From: an uncultured Phascolarctobacterium sp.
GTDB taxonomy: Bacteria; Bacillota; Negativicutes; Acidaminococcales; Acidaminococcaceae
Length of the DNA stretch: 64,000 bases
Assembly: GCA_900544795.1 (NCBI GenBank)
Contig: UQWM01000011.1
Span: 10,521 to 74,520, forward strand
Reading direction: 5' to 3'
Shown here one piece after another: positions 25,875-34,609 of this stretch. Position 1 is the stretch's first letter; each line of letters opens with the position of its first letter. A program made the position numbers and the translations under genes. The notes under the pieces are model-generated. The model was not told the DNA's origin. It worked only from the letters and a program-made list of their open reading frames with translations, and made no database searches.

Positions 25875-25922
25875 GCCAAGCACACAACATGCCGCGCAGG
25901 CTTGGCTTGTCCCACGCGGCAC
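25875..25922 (-). other. Possible H-type pseudoknot in the glmS 5' leader
   Basis: In RNA order: GUGCCGCG (25922-25915) pairs with CGCGGCAU (25896-25889). Inside its loop, GCCAAGC (25906-25900) pairs perfectly with GCUUGGC (25881-25875) downstream. Stems of 8 and 7 bases interlock. The element lies in the part of the leader cut off by the ribozyme. Confidence 0.5.
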
Positions 25923-25940
25923 GTCCTTGTAACCACTGTT

Positions 25941-25969
25941 ATTGTACTATATTTTGACACTCAGGTCAA
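25941..25969 (-). promoter_or_regulatory. glmS promoter
   Basis: Minus-strand TTGACC (25969-25964) and TACAAT (25946-25941), 17 bases apart, beginning 11 bases after the glmM stop. glmS can thus be made from its own transcript as well as by readthrough. Confidence 0.8.
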
Positions 25970-25979
25970 TGCTGGCCGA

Positions 25980-27320
25980 TCAGCCCAGTTCACCGCTCAC
26001 TACCTCAGCAATGGCGCTGGCGATCTCTTCCAACCGCTCTTGTTTTGGCCCTTCCGCCATAATGCGGATCAGCGGTTCTGTGCCCGAAGCACGTACTAAA
26101 ATCTGCCCATCATCACCAAGCTCATCCTGATATTTTTTAATAACGTCTTTGATAGCCTGCTTGTCTTCCCAGCCGTGTTTATCAGCAACACGCACGTTCA
26201 GCAGGATCTGAGGATATTTAGTCATCAGTGCGCCCATTTCCGAAAGGCGTTTATTGTTCTGTACCAGCGCTGCTAACAGCTGCACGGCAGTTAAAATGCC
26301 ATCGCCGGTTTTGGCATATTTGGAGAAAATGATATGCCCTGATTGCTCGCCGCCGAGATTGTAGCCTTTTTTCAGCATTTCTTCTAAAACATAGCGGTCG
26401 CCAACTGCAGTTTTCACACAGGAGCCGCCATATTTTTTCATGGCCTGATGTAGACCTACGTTGCTCATAACCGTAGTAACCAGCACATTGTCTTTCAGCA
26501 ACTGTTTTTTCATCAGTTCCAAAGCGCAGATCAGCATCATCTGATCGCCGTCCAAAGCTTCGCCGTTTTCATCAACAACTAAGCATCGGTCAGCATCACC
26601 ATCGTTGGCGATACCTACATCAGCACTTACCTCCAGCACTTTAGCCTGCAGGGCTTCTAAATGAGTGGAGCCGCAGCCGTTATTGATGTTGATGCCATTA
26701 GGCTGGTTGAAAATAGTTACGACCTCGGCCCCTAAAGAACGCAGGATGACCGGAGCGATAACGCTGTTGGCACCATTAGAACAATCCATAACGACTTTTA
26801 AACCATTCAGCTTGCAGGGTGCGGCAGCAACGACATGATCGATATAAAGTTTATCAAGGCCTTCTTCAACAATGACCTGGCCAACGGAAGAGCCGCTGGG
26901 ATTTTTACTGCATTCTATGGGCAAAGCTACTAATTCAGCAATCTCATCTTCAACCGCGTCCGGCAGTTTATGTCCGGTTTTAGAAAAGAACTTGATGCCA
27001 TTATCTTCAAAAGGATTGTGCGAAGCAGAAATAACAACACCCGCATTCGCCTTAACCTCGGGAGTTAAAAATGATACAGCAGGCGTAGGCATAACGCCCA
27101 AAAGATGTGCGTTGCCACCAGCAGAACAGATACCTGCCGCTAAAGCAGCTTCCAGCATCGTACCTGACAAACGTGTATCACGGCCAATAATTATTTTCGG
27201 TGTGACAGTTTCTCTGCCAAAGTAAGTTGCCGCCGCACGGCCTAATTTAAAAGCAAGTTCCGGTGTCAGCTCAACGTTAGCCACACCACGAACACCATCA
27301 GTACCAAATAAACGAGCCAT
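25980..27320 (-). CDS. glmM: Phosphoglucosamine mutase
   Basis: 446-residue enzyme converting glucosamine 6-phosphate to glucosamine 1-phosphate, the step after GlmS. The phosphorylated catalytic serine is Ser100 in ISASHNPF. The metal site DGDADRC and the C-terminal RASGTEPLIR phosphate loop are intact. The start at ATG 27320 has GGAGG 7 bases upstream. It lies downstream of cdaA and cdaR, the conserved order in which GlmM can bind and restrain the diadenylate cyclase. Confidence 0.97.
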   Translation of the reverse strand: MARLFGTDGVRGVANVELTPELAFKLGRAAATYFGRETVTPKIIIGRDTRLSGTMLEAALAAGICSAGGNAHLLGVMPTPAVSFLTPEVKANAGVVISASHNPFEDNGIKFFSKTGHKLPDAVEDEIAELVALPIECSKNPSGSSVGQVIVEEGLDKLYIDHVVAAAPCKLNGLKVVMDCSNGANSVIAPVILRSLGAEVVTIFNQPNGININNGCGSTHLEALQAKVLEVSADVGIANDGDADRCLVVDENGEALDGDQMMLICALELMKKQLLKDNVLVTTVMSNVGLHQAMKKYGGSCVKTAVGDRYVLEEMLKKGYNLGGEQSGHIIFSKYAKTGDGILTAVQLLAALVQNNKRLSEMGALMTKYPQILLNVRVADKHGWEDKQAIKDVIKKYQDELGDDGQILVRASGTEPLIRIMAEGPKQERLEEIASAIAEVVSGELG

Positions 27321-27392
27321 TCCAAGACCTCCGAACAAAGGATTTTTTATTATCAGCTTATTATAATCTTTTTCTCATCAAGTGACAAGCAT

Positions 27393-28997
27393 TTAACATA
27401 TTGGGGCAAATTTTGCCATGATCGCACGGGCGACATGGTAGCCGTCCAAAGCAGCGCTCATGATGCCGCCGGCATAACCGGCCCCTTCGCCGCAGGGATA
27501 CAGTCCCGTATGTGTAACAGACATTTTATTTTCATTGACGCGCAGGATACGTACCGGAGCAGAAGTCCTTGTTTCGACCCCCGTCAGCAGCGCCCCGCCA
27601 TCGGCGAAACCTTTGATCTTATTATCAAAAGCAGTTATACCGGCGCGTAATGTCGCCGTAACAAAGTCCGGCAGCACCTTATTCAGGTCGCAGGCCGTCA
27701 GACCCGGCCTATAGGTAGGTGCAATGCTGCATTGCAGTTCCGGCTGCAGCCCCTGCAAAAAGCTGGCAGCATTCTGCGCCGGAGAGTTGTAGCTGCTGCC
27801 TGCGGCAGCAAAAGCCAGCCGTTCATAACGTCTTTGAAACTCGATCCCGGCTAAAGGGCCTCCACCAAAATCAGCAGCGCTGACATTGACTACTAACGCG
27901 CTGTTAGCAATGCCGGAATCGCGCTGATACATACTCATACCATTGACGACCACGCCGCCTACTTCCGAAGCAGCCGCAACAACAACGCCTCCTGGGCACA
28001 TACAGAACGAATAGGCCGTTCTGGTTTTATCAGGCAGATGATGCACCAGCGCATAATCCGCCACGCCCAACCGTGGATGCCCGGCAAATTCACCGTACTG
28101 TGCCCGGTCAATAAGTTCCTGCGGATGTTCGACACGCACACCGATGGCAAAAGGTTTGGCCTCGATGCCTACGCCCAACTCTGCCAGCCTTGTATAGGTA
28201 TCACGAGCGCTATGACCGCAGGCCAGAACAACAGCATTGCTGTTGATTTTTTCACCGTCAGCCAGCTGCACGCCGCTAACAGCCTCCCCTGCAACAAGAA
28301 AGTCTACAACATGGGCATTATAGCGTATCTCACCGCCTAAAGCGCGTATCTCAGCAGCCAGACCGTTGACCATCAACCGCAGCTTATCTGTACCTACATG
28401 AGGCTTGTGTTCGTATAAAATTTCCTGAGGCGCACCTGCTTTAACAAAATCCTGTAAAATCGACCCCATCACAGGATCGTTAACGCGCGTTGTCAGCTTG
28501 CCATCGGAAAAAGTTCCTGCTCCGCCTTCGCCAAACTGTACATTTGAGTTAGGGTCAAATTCACCCCGCTGCCAAAAACGCTGCACATCGTCGATACGCT
28601 GAGCTACAGGTTTGCCACGTTCTAACAGCAGCGGCCGGTAACCGTGCTTTGCCAATTCCAACGCTGCCAGCAGCCCGGCAGGCCCTGCACCTATCACAAT
28701 GGGACGCCCTGTTATTTTCTCGCTGCCCACTACCGGCTCAAAAGTATGCTCTGTTACTGCCTGGCTTATGTCTTTATCCTTCAGTAGCCTACCCAGCTGC
28801 TTTTTAGACAAGTCAAGTTCAAGCAACACATGATAATTTAAAATGATATTATTTTTACGGCGGGGATCAACTGCCCGCCGTACTATTTGCAAATTTTCTA
28901 TATCCTGTTTTTTCAGGCCCAACTTTTTGGCAGTCGCTTCCTTCAGTGAAAGCTCTTCTACCAACGGTATCCTGACATTATTTACTTTTAATAGCAT
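27393..28997 (-). CDS. FAD-dependent dehydrogenase (COG2509 type)
   Basis: 534-residue flavoprotein of unknown substrate. A short N-terminal alpha/beta domain of about 95 residues precedes the FAD-binding GAGPAGLLAALELAKHGYRPLLLERG near residue 102. VQFGEGGAGTFSDGKL and the C-terminal CGEGAGYAGGIMSAALDGYHVA complete the flavin fold. The family is common in anaerobes and usually called an uncharacterised FAD dehydrogenase. It is placed between cdaR and glmM, splitting the usual cdaA-cdaR-glmM trio, and is probably cotranscribed. Confidence 0.85.
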   Translation of the reverse strand: MLLKVNNVRIPLVEELSLKEATAKKLGLKKQDIENLQIVRRAVDPRRKNNIILNYHVLLELDLSKKQLGRLLKDKDISQAVTEHTFEPVVGSEKITGRPIVIGAGPAGLLAALELAKHGYRPLLLERGKPVAQRIDDVQRFWQRGEFDPNSNVQFGEGGAGTFSDGKLTTRVNDPVMGSILQDFVKAGAPQEILYEHKPHVGTDKLRLMVNGLAAEIRALGGEIRYNAHVVDFLVAGEAVSGVQLADGEKINSNAVVLACGHSARDTYTRLAELGVGIEAKPFAIGVRVEHPQELIDRAQYGEFAGHPRLGVADYALVHHLPDKTRTAYSFCMCPGGVVVAAASEVGGVVVNGMSMYQRDSGIANSALVVNVSAADFGGGPLAGIEFQRRYERLAFAAAGSSYNSPAQNAASFLQGLQPELQCSIAPTYRPGLTACDLNKVLPDFVTATLRAGITAFDNKIKGFADGGALLTGVETRTSAPVRILRVNENKMSVTHTGLYPCGEGAGYAGGIMSAALDGYHVARAIMAKFAPIC

Positions 28998-29009
28998 TCC
29001 TGACCTTCC

Positions 29010-29924
29010 TTATTCGGCTTCGATATGTACTTTAACAGTATGTGTATCAGCCATAGTTTTCTCAGGCAACAGCAATATGGCTTCCACGTTGCCGTTAATG
29101 CTGAATTTCGTCAGATCTACGGGCTGAGTGCGTACTTCCGTTAGATTCTGCAGAATTGAAGGCTCAGCTGTCAATTTAACCGTCGCCGGTTCACTAACTG
29201 CCCGCTTCATATTCATACCGCCCGCTAAAGTTCCTGTGGTTTCCACTACGACGGGCAGCTCAACAGTTATCATCTGCCGTACCAGTGTTGCTTTGACCTG
29301 TGCTTTGGCAGGCGTGATCTGCAGATCGGGCATTTCCAAACCGCTTTTGTTCATCGCGATCAGCGTACTTTCTACCTGAAAATCATTTTCGCGCTCACTG
29401 ACATCAACAGGAGCGACTACTCGAGCCATTTCGTTGATGCGATGAGTAGCACCTTTGACTGTTACGTTGGCCGGAATGACCTCGCGTTTGCTCAAGGTAA
29501 AATCAGACGCTGGTATACCAATAACGCGAGTATCCACATCCATCACCTTTTCGCTGACGGAATCCAGGTAAGCGTAAACATTATTGGGATACACCTCAAG
29601 CACCGTGCCCTGACTAAACTGTGCCTTGACAGGCAAAGTCTGCTGCCCGATATTTTTATCGGCAAAGTCCACATAAGCGGTAACCTCTTTATCGCTCATA
29701 TCGCCTAAAACAGTTCTTTGTGCCTGTACTTTCACCCTTACTTTATCAGGGACATTAAGCACGATCATCTCGTCCGGCACATTGCGCAGTTCCAGATTGA
29801 CCACATAATTACGTTCAACCAGTGGGTTCTGGTCGTTCATCACATACATCCACAAAGCGCAGGCAATAAGAAAAGCAATGACTCTTGCTATCATATTTTC
29901 ACGATCAAAGAAATTCGACATCAT
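29010..29924 (-). CDS. cdaR: CdaR, YbbR-domain regulator of diadenylate cyclase
   Basis: 304 residues with one N-terminal membrane helix (about 13-28, VIAFLIACALWMYVM) and then repeated extracytoplasmic YbbR beta-domains, with similar strands recurring about every 80 residues. In Firmicutes the protein binds CdaA and modulates c-di-AMP production. The start codon overlaps the cdaA stop (ATGA) and has GAGGTGG upstream, so the two are translationally coupled. Confidence 0.93.
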   Translation of the reverse strand: MMSNFFDRENMIARVIAFLIACALWMYVMNDQNPLVERNYVVNLELRNVPDEMIVLNVPDKVRVKVQAQRTVLGDMSDKEVTAYVDFADKNIGQQTLPVKAQFSQGTVLEVYPNNVYAYLDSVSEKVMDVDTRVIGIPASDFTLSKREVIPANVTVKGATHRINEMARVVAPVDVSERENDFQVESTLIAMNKSGLEMPDLQITPAKAQVKATLVRQMITVELPVVVETTGTLAGGMNMKRAVSEPATVKLTAEPSILQNLTEVRTQPVDLTKFSINGNVEAILLLPEKTMADTHTVKVHIEAE

Positions 29925-30763
29925 TTACCACCTCGAATCCCTTTGATTTTATCATTGAGTACCTGTTTCCAATTCAAGGAAGGCTGTACTACGGCGGCCC
30001 TAAGCAGGCTTTTGATATCCTCTCCTGTTAAATAACGGTGCAACTCGCCGTTGCGAGCCAGCGAAATAGTACCTGTTTCTTCACTGACCACCAAAACCAG
30101 CGCGTCGGATTGTTCGGAAATACCGATGGCCGAGCGATGGCGAGTGCCAAGTTCCTGACTCAGGTTGCGGGCTTCCGTTAAAGGCAGCAGGCAACTGGCA
30201 GCAACGATACGGTTACCGCGGATAACTACAGCGCCATCATGCAGCGGCGTATCAGGTTCAAAGATATTCAAAAGCAGGCTGTCGGAAAGCAGTCCATCAA
30301 TAGGCACACCTGTTTCAATACGTTCTTCCAGCCCCGTCTCACGTTCAAAAACCATCAGTGCGCCTATTTTACGGCGGCTCATGATCTCGGTAGCATTAGT
30401 GACGGCATTCAGCATATCTTCCAGTTCTTGTTCATCAAGTTCATTATGTTTATGGAACAAACGGCCACGGCCAATCTGTTCCAGCGCACGGCGCAACTCG
30501 GGCTGAAATACTACTGGCAGCGCAACCATAACCACCGTCATGCTTTTCTCCAGCAGCCAGGTGATAACGTGCAGATTGAGCCATTTACTGATGAATAAAA
30601 TAACCGCCAGTACCAGCAGGCCTTTGATCAGCGTTGCGGCACGGGTATTTTTCAACATCAAATAAATGCGGAAAAGAAAATAGGCAACGACTAAAATATC
30701 TAAAACATCTAAAATGCTTATTGTTTTCAGTAATCCCTGCAGCTGCAATAACAAAACATTCAC
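29921..30763 (-). CDS. cdaA: Diadenylate cyclase CdaA
   Basis: 280-residue membrane enzyme making c-di-AMP from two ATP. Three N-terminal membrane helices (about residues 12-100) precede the DisA_N catalytic domain, which has the LHDGAVVIRG (DGA) and GTRHRSAIGI (RHR) motifs. It is first in the run cdaA-cdaR-FAD dehydrogenase-glmM, with glmS after that. c-di-AMP controls potassium and osmotic balance and wall integrity, which fits its coupling to amino-sugar supply. Confidence 0.96.
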   Translation of the reverse strand: MNVLLLQLQGLLKTISILDVLDILVVAYFLFRIYLMLKNTRAATLIKGLLVLAVILFISKWLNLHVITWLLEKSMTVVMVALPVVFQPELRRALEQIGRGRLFHKHNELDEQELEDMLNAVTNATEIMSRRKIGALMVFERETGLEERIETGVPIDGLLSDSLLLNIFEPDTPLHDGAVVIRGNRIVAASCLLPLTEARNLSQELGTRHRSAIGISEQSDALVLVVSEETGTISLARNGELHRYLTGEDIKSLLRAAVVQPSLNWKQVLNDKIKGIRGGK

Positions 30764-30816
30764 CTGTTTCCTAAGTATTTTTTAAGACAACAATATCCTA
30801 ATTTATATTATAACAA

Positions 30817-30855
30817 AAAACTCGTGCACTTCGCTATGCGAAATGCACGAGTTTT
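30817..30855 (-). terminator. Terminator after argH
   Basis: Arms of 18 bases with one mismatch (AAAACTCGTGCA at one end) and a TAT loop. On the minus strand it is followed by a T run. Confidence 0.85.
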
Positions 30856-30885
30856 ATATATTTTGCAAAAATTTCTTAAATTAAA

Positions 30886-32298
30886 TCACAATCTGACCTT
30901 CAGATCTTCTAAAACCATCTGCTGTTCCGTCAACAACACTTCGCCGCGGGCGAATTGTTTGGCGTTTTCCGAAAAAGCAGGGCCACCGTAAGAGATTCTG
31001 GCTGCAACACAGTTTTCAGGCTGCAACGCTTCCAGCAAGTCCTCCTCAAACAATTCCGAAAAGGTCTTATATTCTTCCAACGAGATCTCTGGCAGAAATT
31101 TGCCCTGGTGGATGGCATAGGCTACACATTTACCAACAACTTCATGGGCCTGGCGGAAAGGCAACCCCTTGCGGACAAGATAATCAGCAAGATCGGTAGC
31201 GTTAGAGAAGTCTTTACTTAAAGCCTGCTCCATTTTTTCAACGTTGACAGTCATAGTCGCTATCATTTCGCTGTACACTGCCAAACTAAATTTGATGGTG
31301 TCGATGGCATCGAAAAAGCCCTCTTTATCTTCCTGCAAATCTTTGTTATAGGTCAAAGGCAGGCCTTTTGCCGTTACCAGCATTGCTTGCAAATGTCCAT
31401 AGACACGGCCTGTTTTGCCGCGTACCAGTTCGGCGATGTCAGGGTTTTTCTTCTGCGGCATCATCGAAGAGCCTGTCGCAAAAGCGTCGTCCAATTCAAT
31501 AAAGCCAAATTCCGTGCTGGACCAAAGACAGATCTCCTCGCTCAAGCGGCTCATGTGCATCATCAGTATCGAAGCAAAGGATAAAAATTCGATGACATAA
31601 TCACGATCACTGACCGCATCCATACTATTAGCATAAACGCTGCCAAAATTCAGCTGCTCAGCAACGTCAAAACGGTCGATAGGAAAAGTGGTGCCTGCAA
31701 TAGCACCTGCGCCCAAAGGCATCATATCAGCGCCTGCCCACACGCCCTGCAAACGGCGGAAGTCACGCTGCAGCATATTGAAATAGGCCAACAGATGATG
31801 GGCAAAAGTGATAGGCTGCGCTCTTTGCAGATGGGTATAGCCGGGCATCAGGGTTTTATCATGCTTTTTAGCTACGGCTAAAAGTGCTGCTTCAAATTTC
31901 AGCAGCAGCTCACCGATCTCAACGATCTCGCGTTTCATATACATATGCATATCAAGAGCGACCTGGTCGTTGCGGCTGCGGGCTGTATGCAAGCGTGCGC
32001 CTGCTGCGCCGATGCGTTCGGTCAGGCGTGCTTCAACATTCATATGGATATCTTCAAGAGCAACTTCAAAGCTGAAATTACCGGCTTCGATATCAGCAAG
32101 AATAGTTTCCAGTCCGGTCACGATTTCTTCCACGTCTGCGGCAGGAATAATGCCGCATTTTCCCAGCATTTTCGCATGAGCGATGCTGCCCCGGATATCT
32201 TCGTGATACAGTCTTTTATCAAACTCGATGGACGCATTAAAAGCGTCCACGAGCTCGTTGGTATTTTTACTAAATCTGCCGCCCCAAAGCTTAGCCAT
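30886..32298 (-). CDS. argH: Argininosuccinate lyase
   Basis: 470-residue fumarase-superfamily enzyme splitting argininosuccinate into arginine and fumarate. The superfamily signature GSSMMPQKKNPD is near residue 275. The N-terminal WGGRFSKNTNELVDAFNASI and TARSRNDQVALD are typical. The start shares one base with the argG stop (TAATG), with AAGGA upstream, so the pair is translationally coupled. Last step of the arginine pathway. Confidence 0.97.
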   Translation of the reverse strand: MAKLWGGRFSKNTNELVDAFNASIEFDKRLYHEDIRGSIAHAKMLGKCGIIPAADVEEIVTGLETILADIEAGNFSFEVALEDIHMNVEARLTERIGAAGARLHTARSRNDQVALDMHMYMKREIVEIGELLLKFEAALLAVAKKHDKTLMPGYTHLQRAQPITFAHHLLAYFNMLQRDFRRLQGVWAGADMMPLGAGAIAGTTFPIDRFDVAEQLNFGSVYANSMDAVSDRDYVIEFLSFASILMMHMSRLSEEICLWSSTEFGFIELDDAFATGSSMMPQKKNPDIAELVRGKTGRVYGHLQAMLVTAKGLPLTYNKDLQEDKEGFFDAIDTIKFSLAVYSEMIATMTVNVEKMEQALSKDFSNATDLADYLVRKGLPFRQAHEVVGKCVAYAIHQGKFLPEISLEEYKTFSELFEEDLLEALQPENCVAARISYGGPAFSENAKQFARGEVLLTEQQMVLEDLKVRL

Positions 32299-33518
32299 TA
32301 TTTCAGGTTTCCTTGTCTCATCAGTGCGCGTACAGTAAGCGGCAAGCCGAACAGGTTAATGAAGCCGGTAGCGTCTGCCTGGTTATAAACTTCATCAGCG
32401 CCGAAGGTCACATATTCCTGGCTATACAGGGAATACGGGGATTTAGCGCCGGCAGAGATGATGTTGCCTTTATAAAGTTTCAAACGGACAGTGCCGCTAA
32501 CAGTTTTTTGGGTTTCGTCAACGAAAGCAGCCAATGCTTCACGTAGCGGTGAGAACCACATACCATCATAAACTAGTTCGGAATATTTGATGCCTACCAT
32601 TTGTTTGTAGCTCATGGTAGCGCGGTCAAGACAGAGGTTTTCCAATTCGTTGTGTGCATAGTAGATGATAGCTCCGCCGGGAGTTTCATAAACGCCGCGG
32701 GATTTCATGCCTACCAGACGGTTTTCAACCATATCGCAGATGCCGACACCGTTGCGGATGCCGATCTCGTTGAGTGTCTCAACAATAGTTGCCGGGCTCA
32801 TTTTAGTTCCGTTTACAGCAACAGGTACGCCCTGCTCGAATTCCAATTCCAAATATTCAGCTTTATCAGGAGCAGTTTCGGGAGTATTGGTTACTATGAA
32901 CAATGCATCTTTAGGAGCATTCCAGGGATCTTCAAGATCGGAACCTTCATGGCTCAAATGCCACATATTGCGATCCATAGAATAGTCGTGTTCCTTGGTT
33001 ACAGGGATGGGAATGTTGTGTGCTTCAGCAAAATCGATAGCGTCTTCACGAGAACGGATATCCCATTCGCGCCAAGGAGCAATGATAGCCAGCTGCGGAG
33101 CCAAGGCTTTAACGGAAAGTTCAAAACGAACCTGATCGTTGCCTTTACCGGTAGCGCCATGAGCAACAGCGTCAGCACCTTCTTTTTCGGCGATCTCAAC
33201 TAATCTTTTAGCGATCAGCGGACGTGCAAAGGAAGTTCCCAGCAAGTATTTTTTTTCATAAACCGCGCCGGCTTTAACCACGGGCCAAACGTAATCGGCA
33301 ATAAATTCTTCTTTCAAATCCAGGATATAGCATTTGCTGGCGCCGGATTTCAGAGCTTTATCATGTACAGGATCAAGTTCGTCGCCTTGGCCAAGGTCGG
33401 CAGTAACTGCGATAACTTCACAGCTATTGTAGTTTTCTTTGAGCCAGGGAATGATTACCGAGGTATCCAAACCACCGGAATAAGCAAGTACGACTTTTTT
33501 GATGTCTTCTTTTTTCAT
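32298..33518 (-). CDS. argG: Argininosuccinate synthase
   Basis: 406-residue ATP-dependent ligase joining citrulline and aspartate. The N-terminal LAYSGGLDTSVIIPWL is the PP-loop that binds ATP. AHGATGKGNDQVRFE and the ERDVYSMD-like YSMDRNMWHLSHEG segment follow. AGGAGG lies upstream of ATG 33518. A promoter in the gap after argF suggests that argGH can be transcribed apart from argCJBDF. Confidence 0.97.
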   Translation of the reverse strand: MKKEDIKKVVLAYSGGLDTSVIIPWLKENYNSCEVIAVTADLGQGDELDPVHDKALKSGASKCYILDLKEEFIADYVWPVVKAGAVYEKKYLLGTSFARPLIAKRLVEIAEKEGADAVAHGATGKGNDQVRFELSVKALAPQLAIIAPWREWDIRSREDAIDFAEAHNIPIPVTKEHDYSMDRNMWHLSHEGSDLEDPWNAPKDALFIVTNTPETAPDKAEYLELEFEQGVPVAVNGTKMSPATIVETLNEIGIRNGVGICDMVENRLVGMKSRGVYETPGGAIIYYAHNELENLCLDRATMSYKQMVGIKYSELVYDGMWFSPLREALAAFVDETQKTVSGTVRLKLYKGNIISAGAKSPYSLYSQEYVTFGADEVYNQADATGFINLFGLPLTVRALMRQGNLK

Positions 33519-33587
33519 TGTAAATACAGCCTCCTAAAATGTTTAAATATATAAGATTTTATGTATAAACTTGTAACGATGAATATG

Positions 33588-33616
33588 ATTATACCACATT
33601 TTCCACAAAATGGAAG
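33588..33616 (-). promoter_or_regulatory. argGH promoter (extended -10)
   Basis: On the minus strand TGGTATAAT is an extended -10; the -35 (CTTCCA, 17 bases upstream) is weak. It overlaps a TTCCA/TGGAA inverted repeat. The 128-base gap has no other feature. Confidence 0.6.
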
Positions 33617-33646
33617 AGTTTTTATAAATGTATACCGTATTTTTAC

Positions 33647-34588
33647 TTATAATACATCGTCACTCATCAAAAGCGCCATAATCGCTTTTTGCACATGCAG
33701 ACGGTTCTCAGCTTGATCGAAAATCTTGGACTGCGGTCCTTCCAGTACGTCTTCCGTGATCTCCTCGCCGCGATGTGCCGGCAGGCAATGCAGAACCATA
33801 GCATCAGGACGGGCTACAGCCAGCAGTTCTTTATTGATCTGGTATTCGCCCAGCGCTTCCTGACGGATAGACTGCTCGGACTCCTGTCCCATACTGGCCC
33901 AAACGTCAGTATAAAGAACGTCGGCGCCTTTAGCAGCTCTGAACAGGTCGTCATCCACCTCGATAGTGCAGCCTGTCTGTGCGGCATCCGCCTGGGCGAT
34001 CTTCACGATCCCTGGATCAGGCTGATAGCCCTGCGGGCAGGCACAAACCATGTGCATGCCTACTTTAGCGCAGGCATACATCAGTGAATGAGCCATATTG
34101 TTTCCGTCGCCCACATAAACCAGTTTACGTCCTTTTAATACTTCTTTATACTCCATGATCGTAAACAGGTCTGTTAAAGCCTGGCAGGGATGCAGCATGT
34201 CAGTCAGACCGTTAATAACAGGGATGCTGGCATATTTAGCCAGTTCTAACACCGATTCATGTGAAAAAGTGCGGATCATGATCCCGTCGACAAAACGGGA
34301 CAAGACCCTTGCAGTATCACGAACAGGCTCACCGCGCCCGATCTGCGAGGCAGAATCATTCAAATAGATCGGATGCCCACCCAACTGCCAGAAGCCAACC
34401 TCAAAGGATACGCGAGTACGCGTTGAAGCCTTAGAAAAAATCATCCCCAGAGTCTTACCTTTCAGGTATTGATGCGGTTCGCCGTTTTTCTGTTTACGTT
34501 TTAATTTTTTGGCAACATCTAAAATCGTCGCTACTTCACCCACTGATAAATCGTGGATCGAAATCAAGTCTTTATTTCTTAAACCCAT
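33647..34588 (-). CDS. argF: Ornithine carbamoyltransferase
   Basis: 313 residues; makes citrulline from ornithine and carbamoyl phosphate. The carbamoyl-phosphate loop SKASTRTRVSFE carries the STRTR motif. HPCQALTDLFTI and the ornithine-loop HCLPAHRGEE are intact. GAGGGTGGAG precedes the ATG. Its place with argCJBD rather than arcA/arcC marks it as biosynthetic. Confidence 0.96.
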   Translation of the reverse strand: MGLRNKDLISIHDLSVGEVATILDVAKKLKRKQKNGEPHQYLKGKTLGMIFSKASTRTRVSFEVGFWQLGGHPIYLNDSASQIGRGEPVRDTARVLSRFVDGIMIRTFSHESVLELAKYASIPVINGLTDMLHPCQALTDLFTIMEYKEVLKGRKLVYVGDGNNMAHSLMYACAKVGMHMVCACPQGYQPDPGIVKIAQADAAQTGCTIEVDDDLFRAAKGADVLYTDVWASMGQESEQSIRQEALGEYQINKELLAVARPDAMVLHCLPAHRGEEITEDVLEGPQSKIFDQAENRLHVQKAIMALLMSDDVL

Positions 34589-34609
34589 TCTCCACCCTCA
34601 CAAACTTGG

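Noticed and set aside
32601..33203. 200-codon plus-strand open frame opposite argG
   Set aside because: It lies fully inside argG on the other strand and has no recognisable domain; the open frame is explained by argG codon bias.
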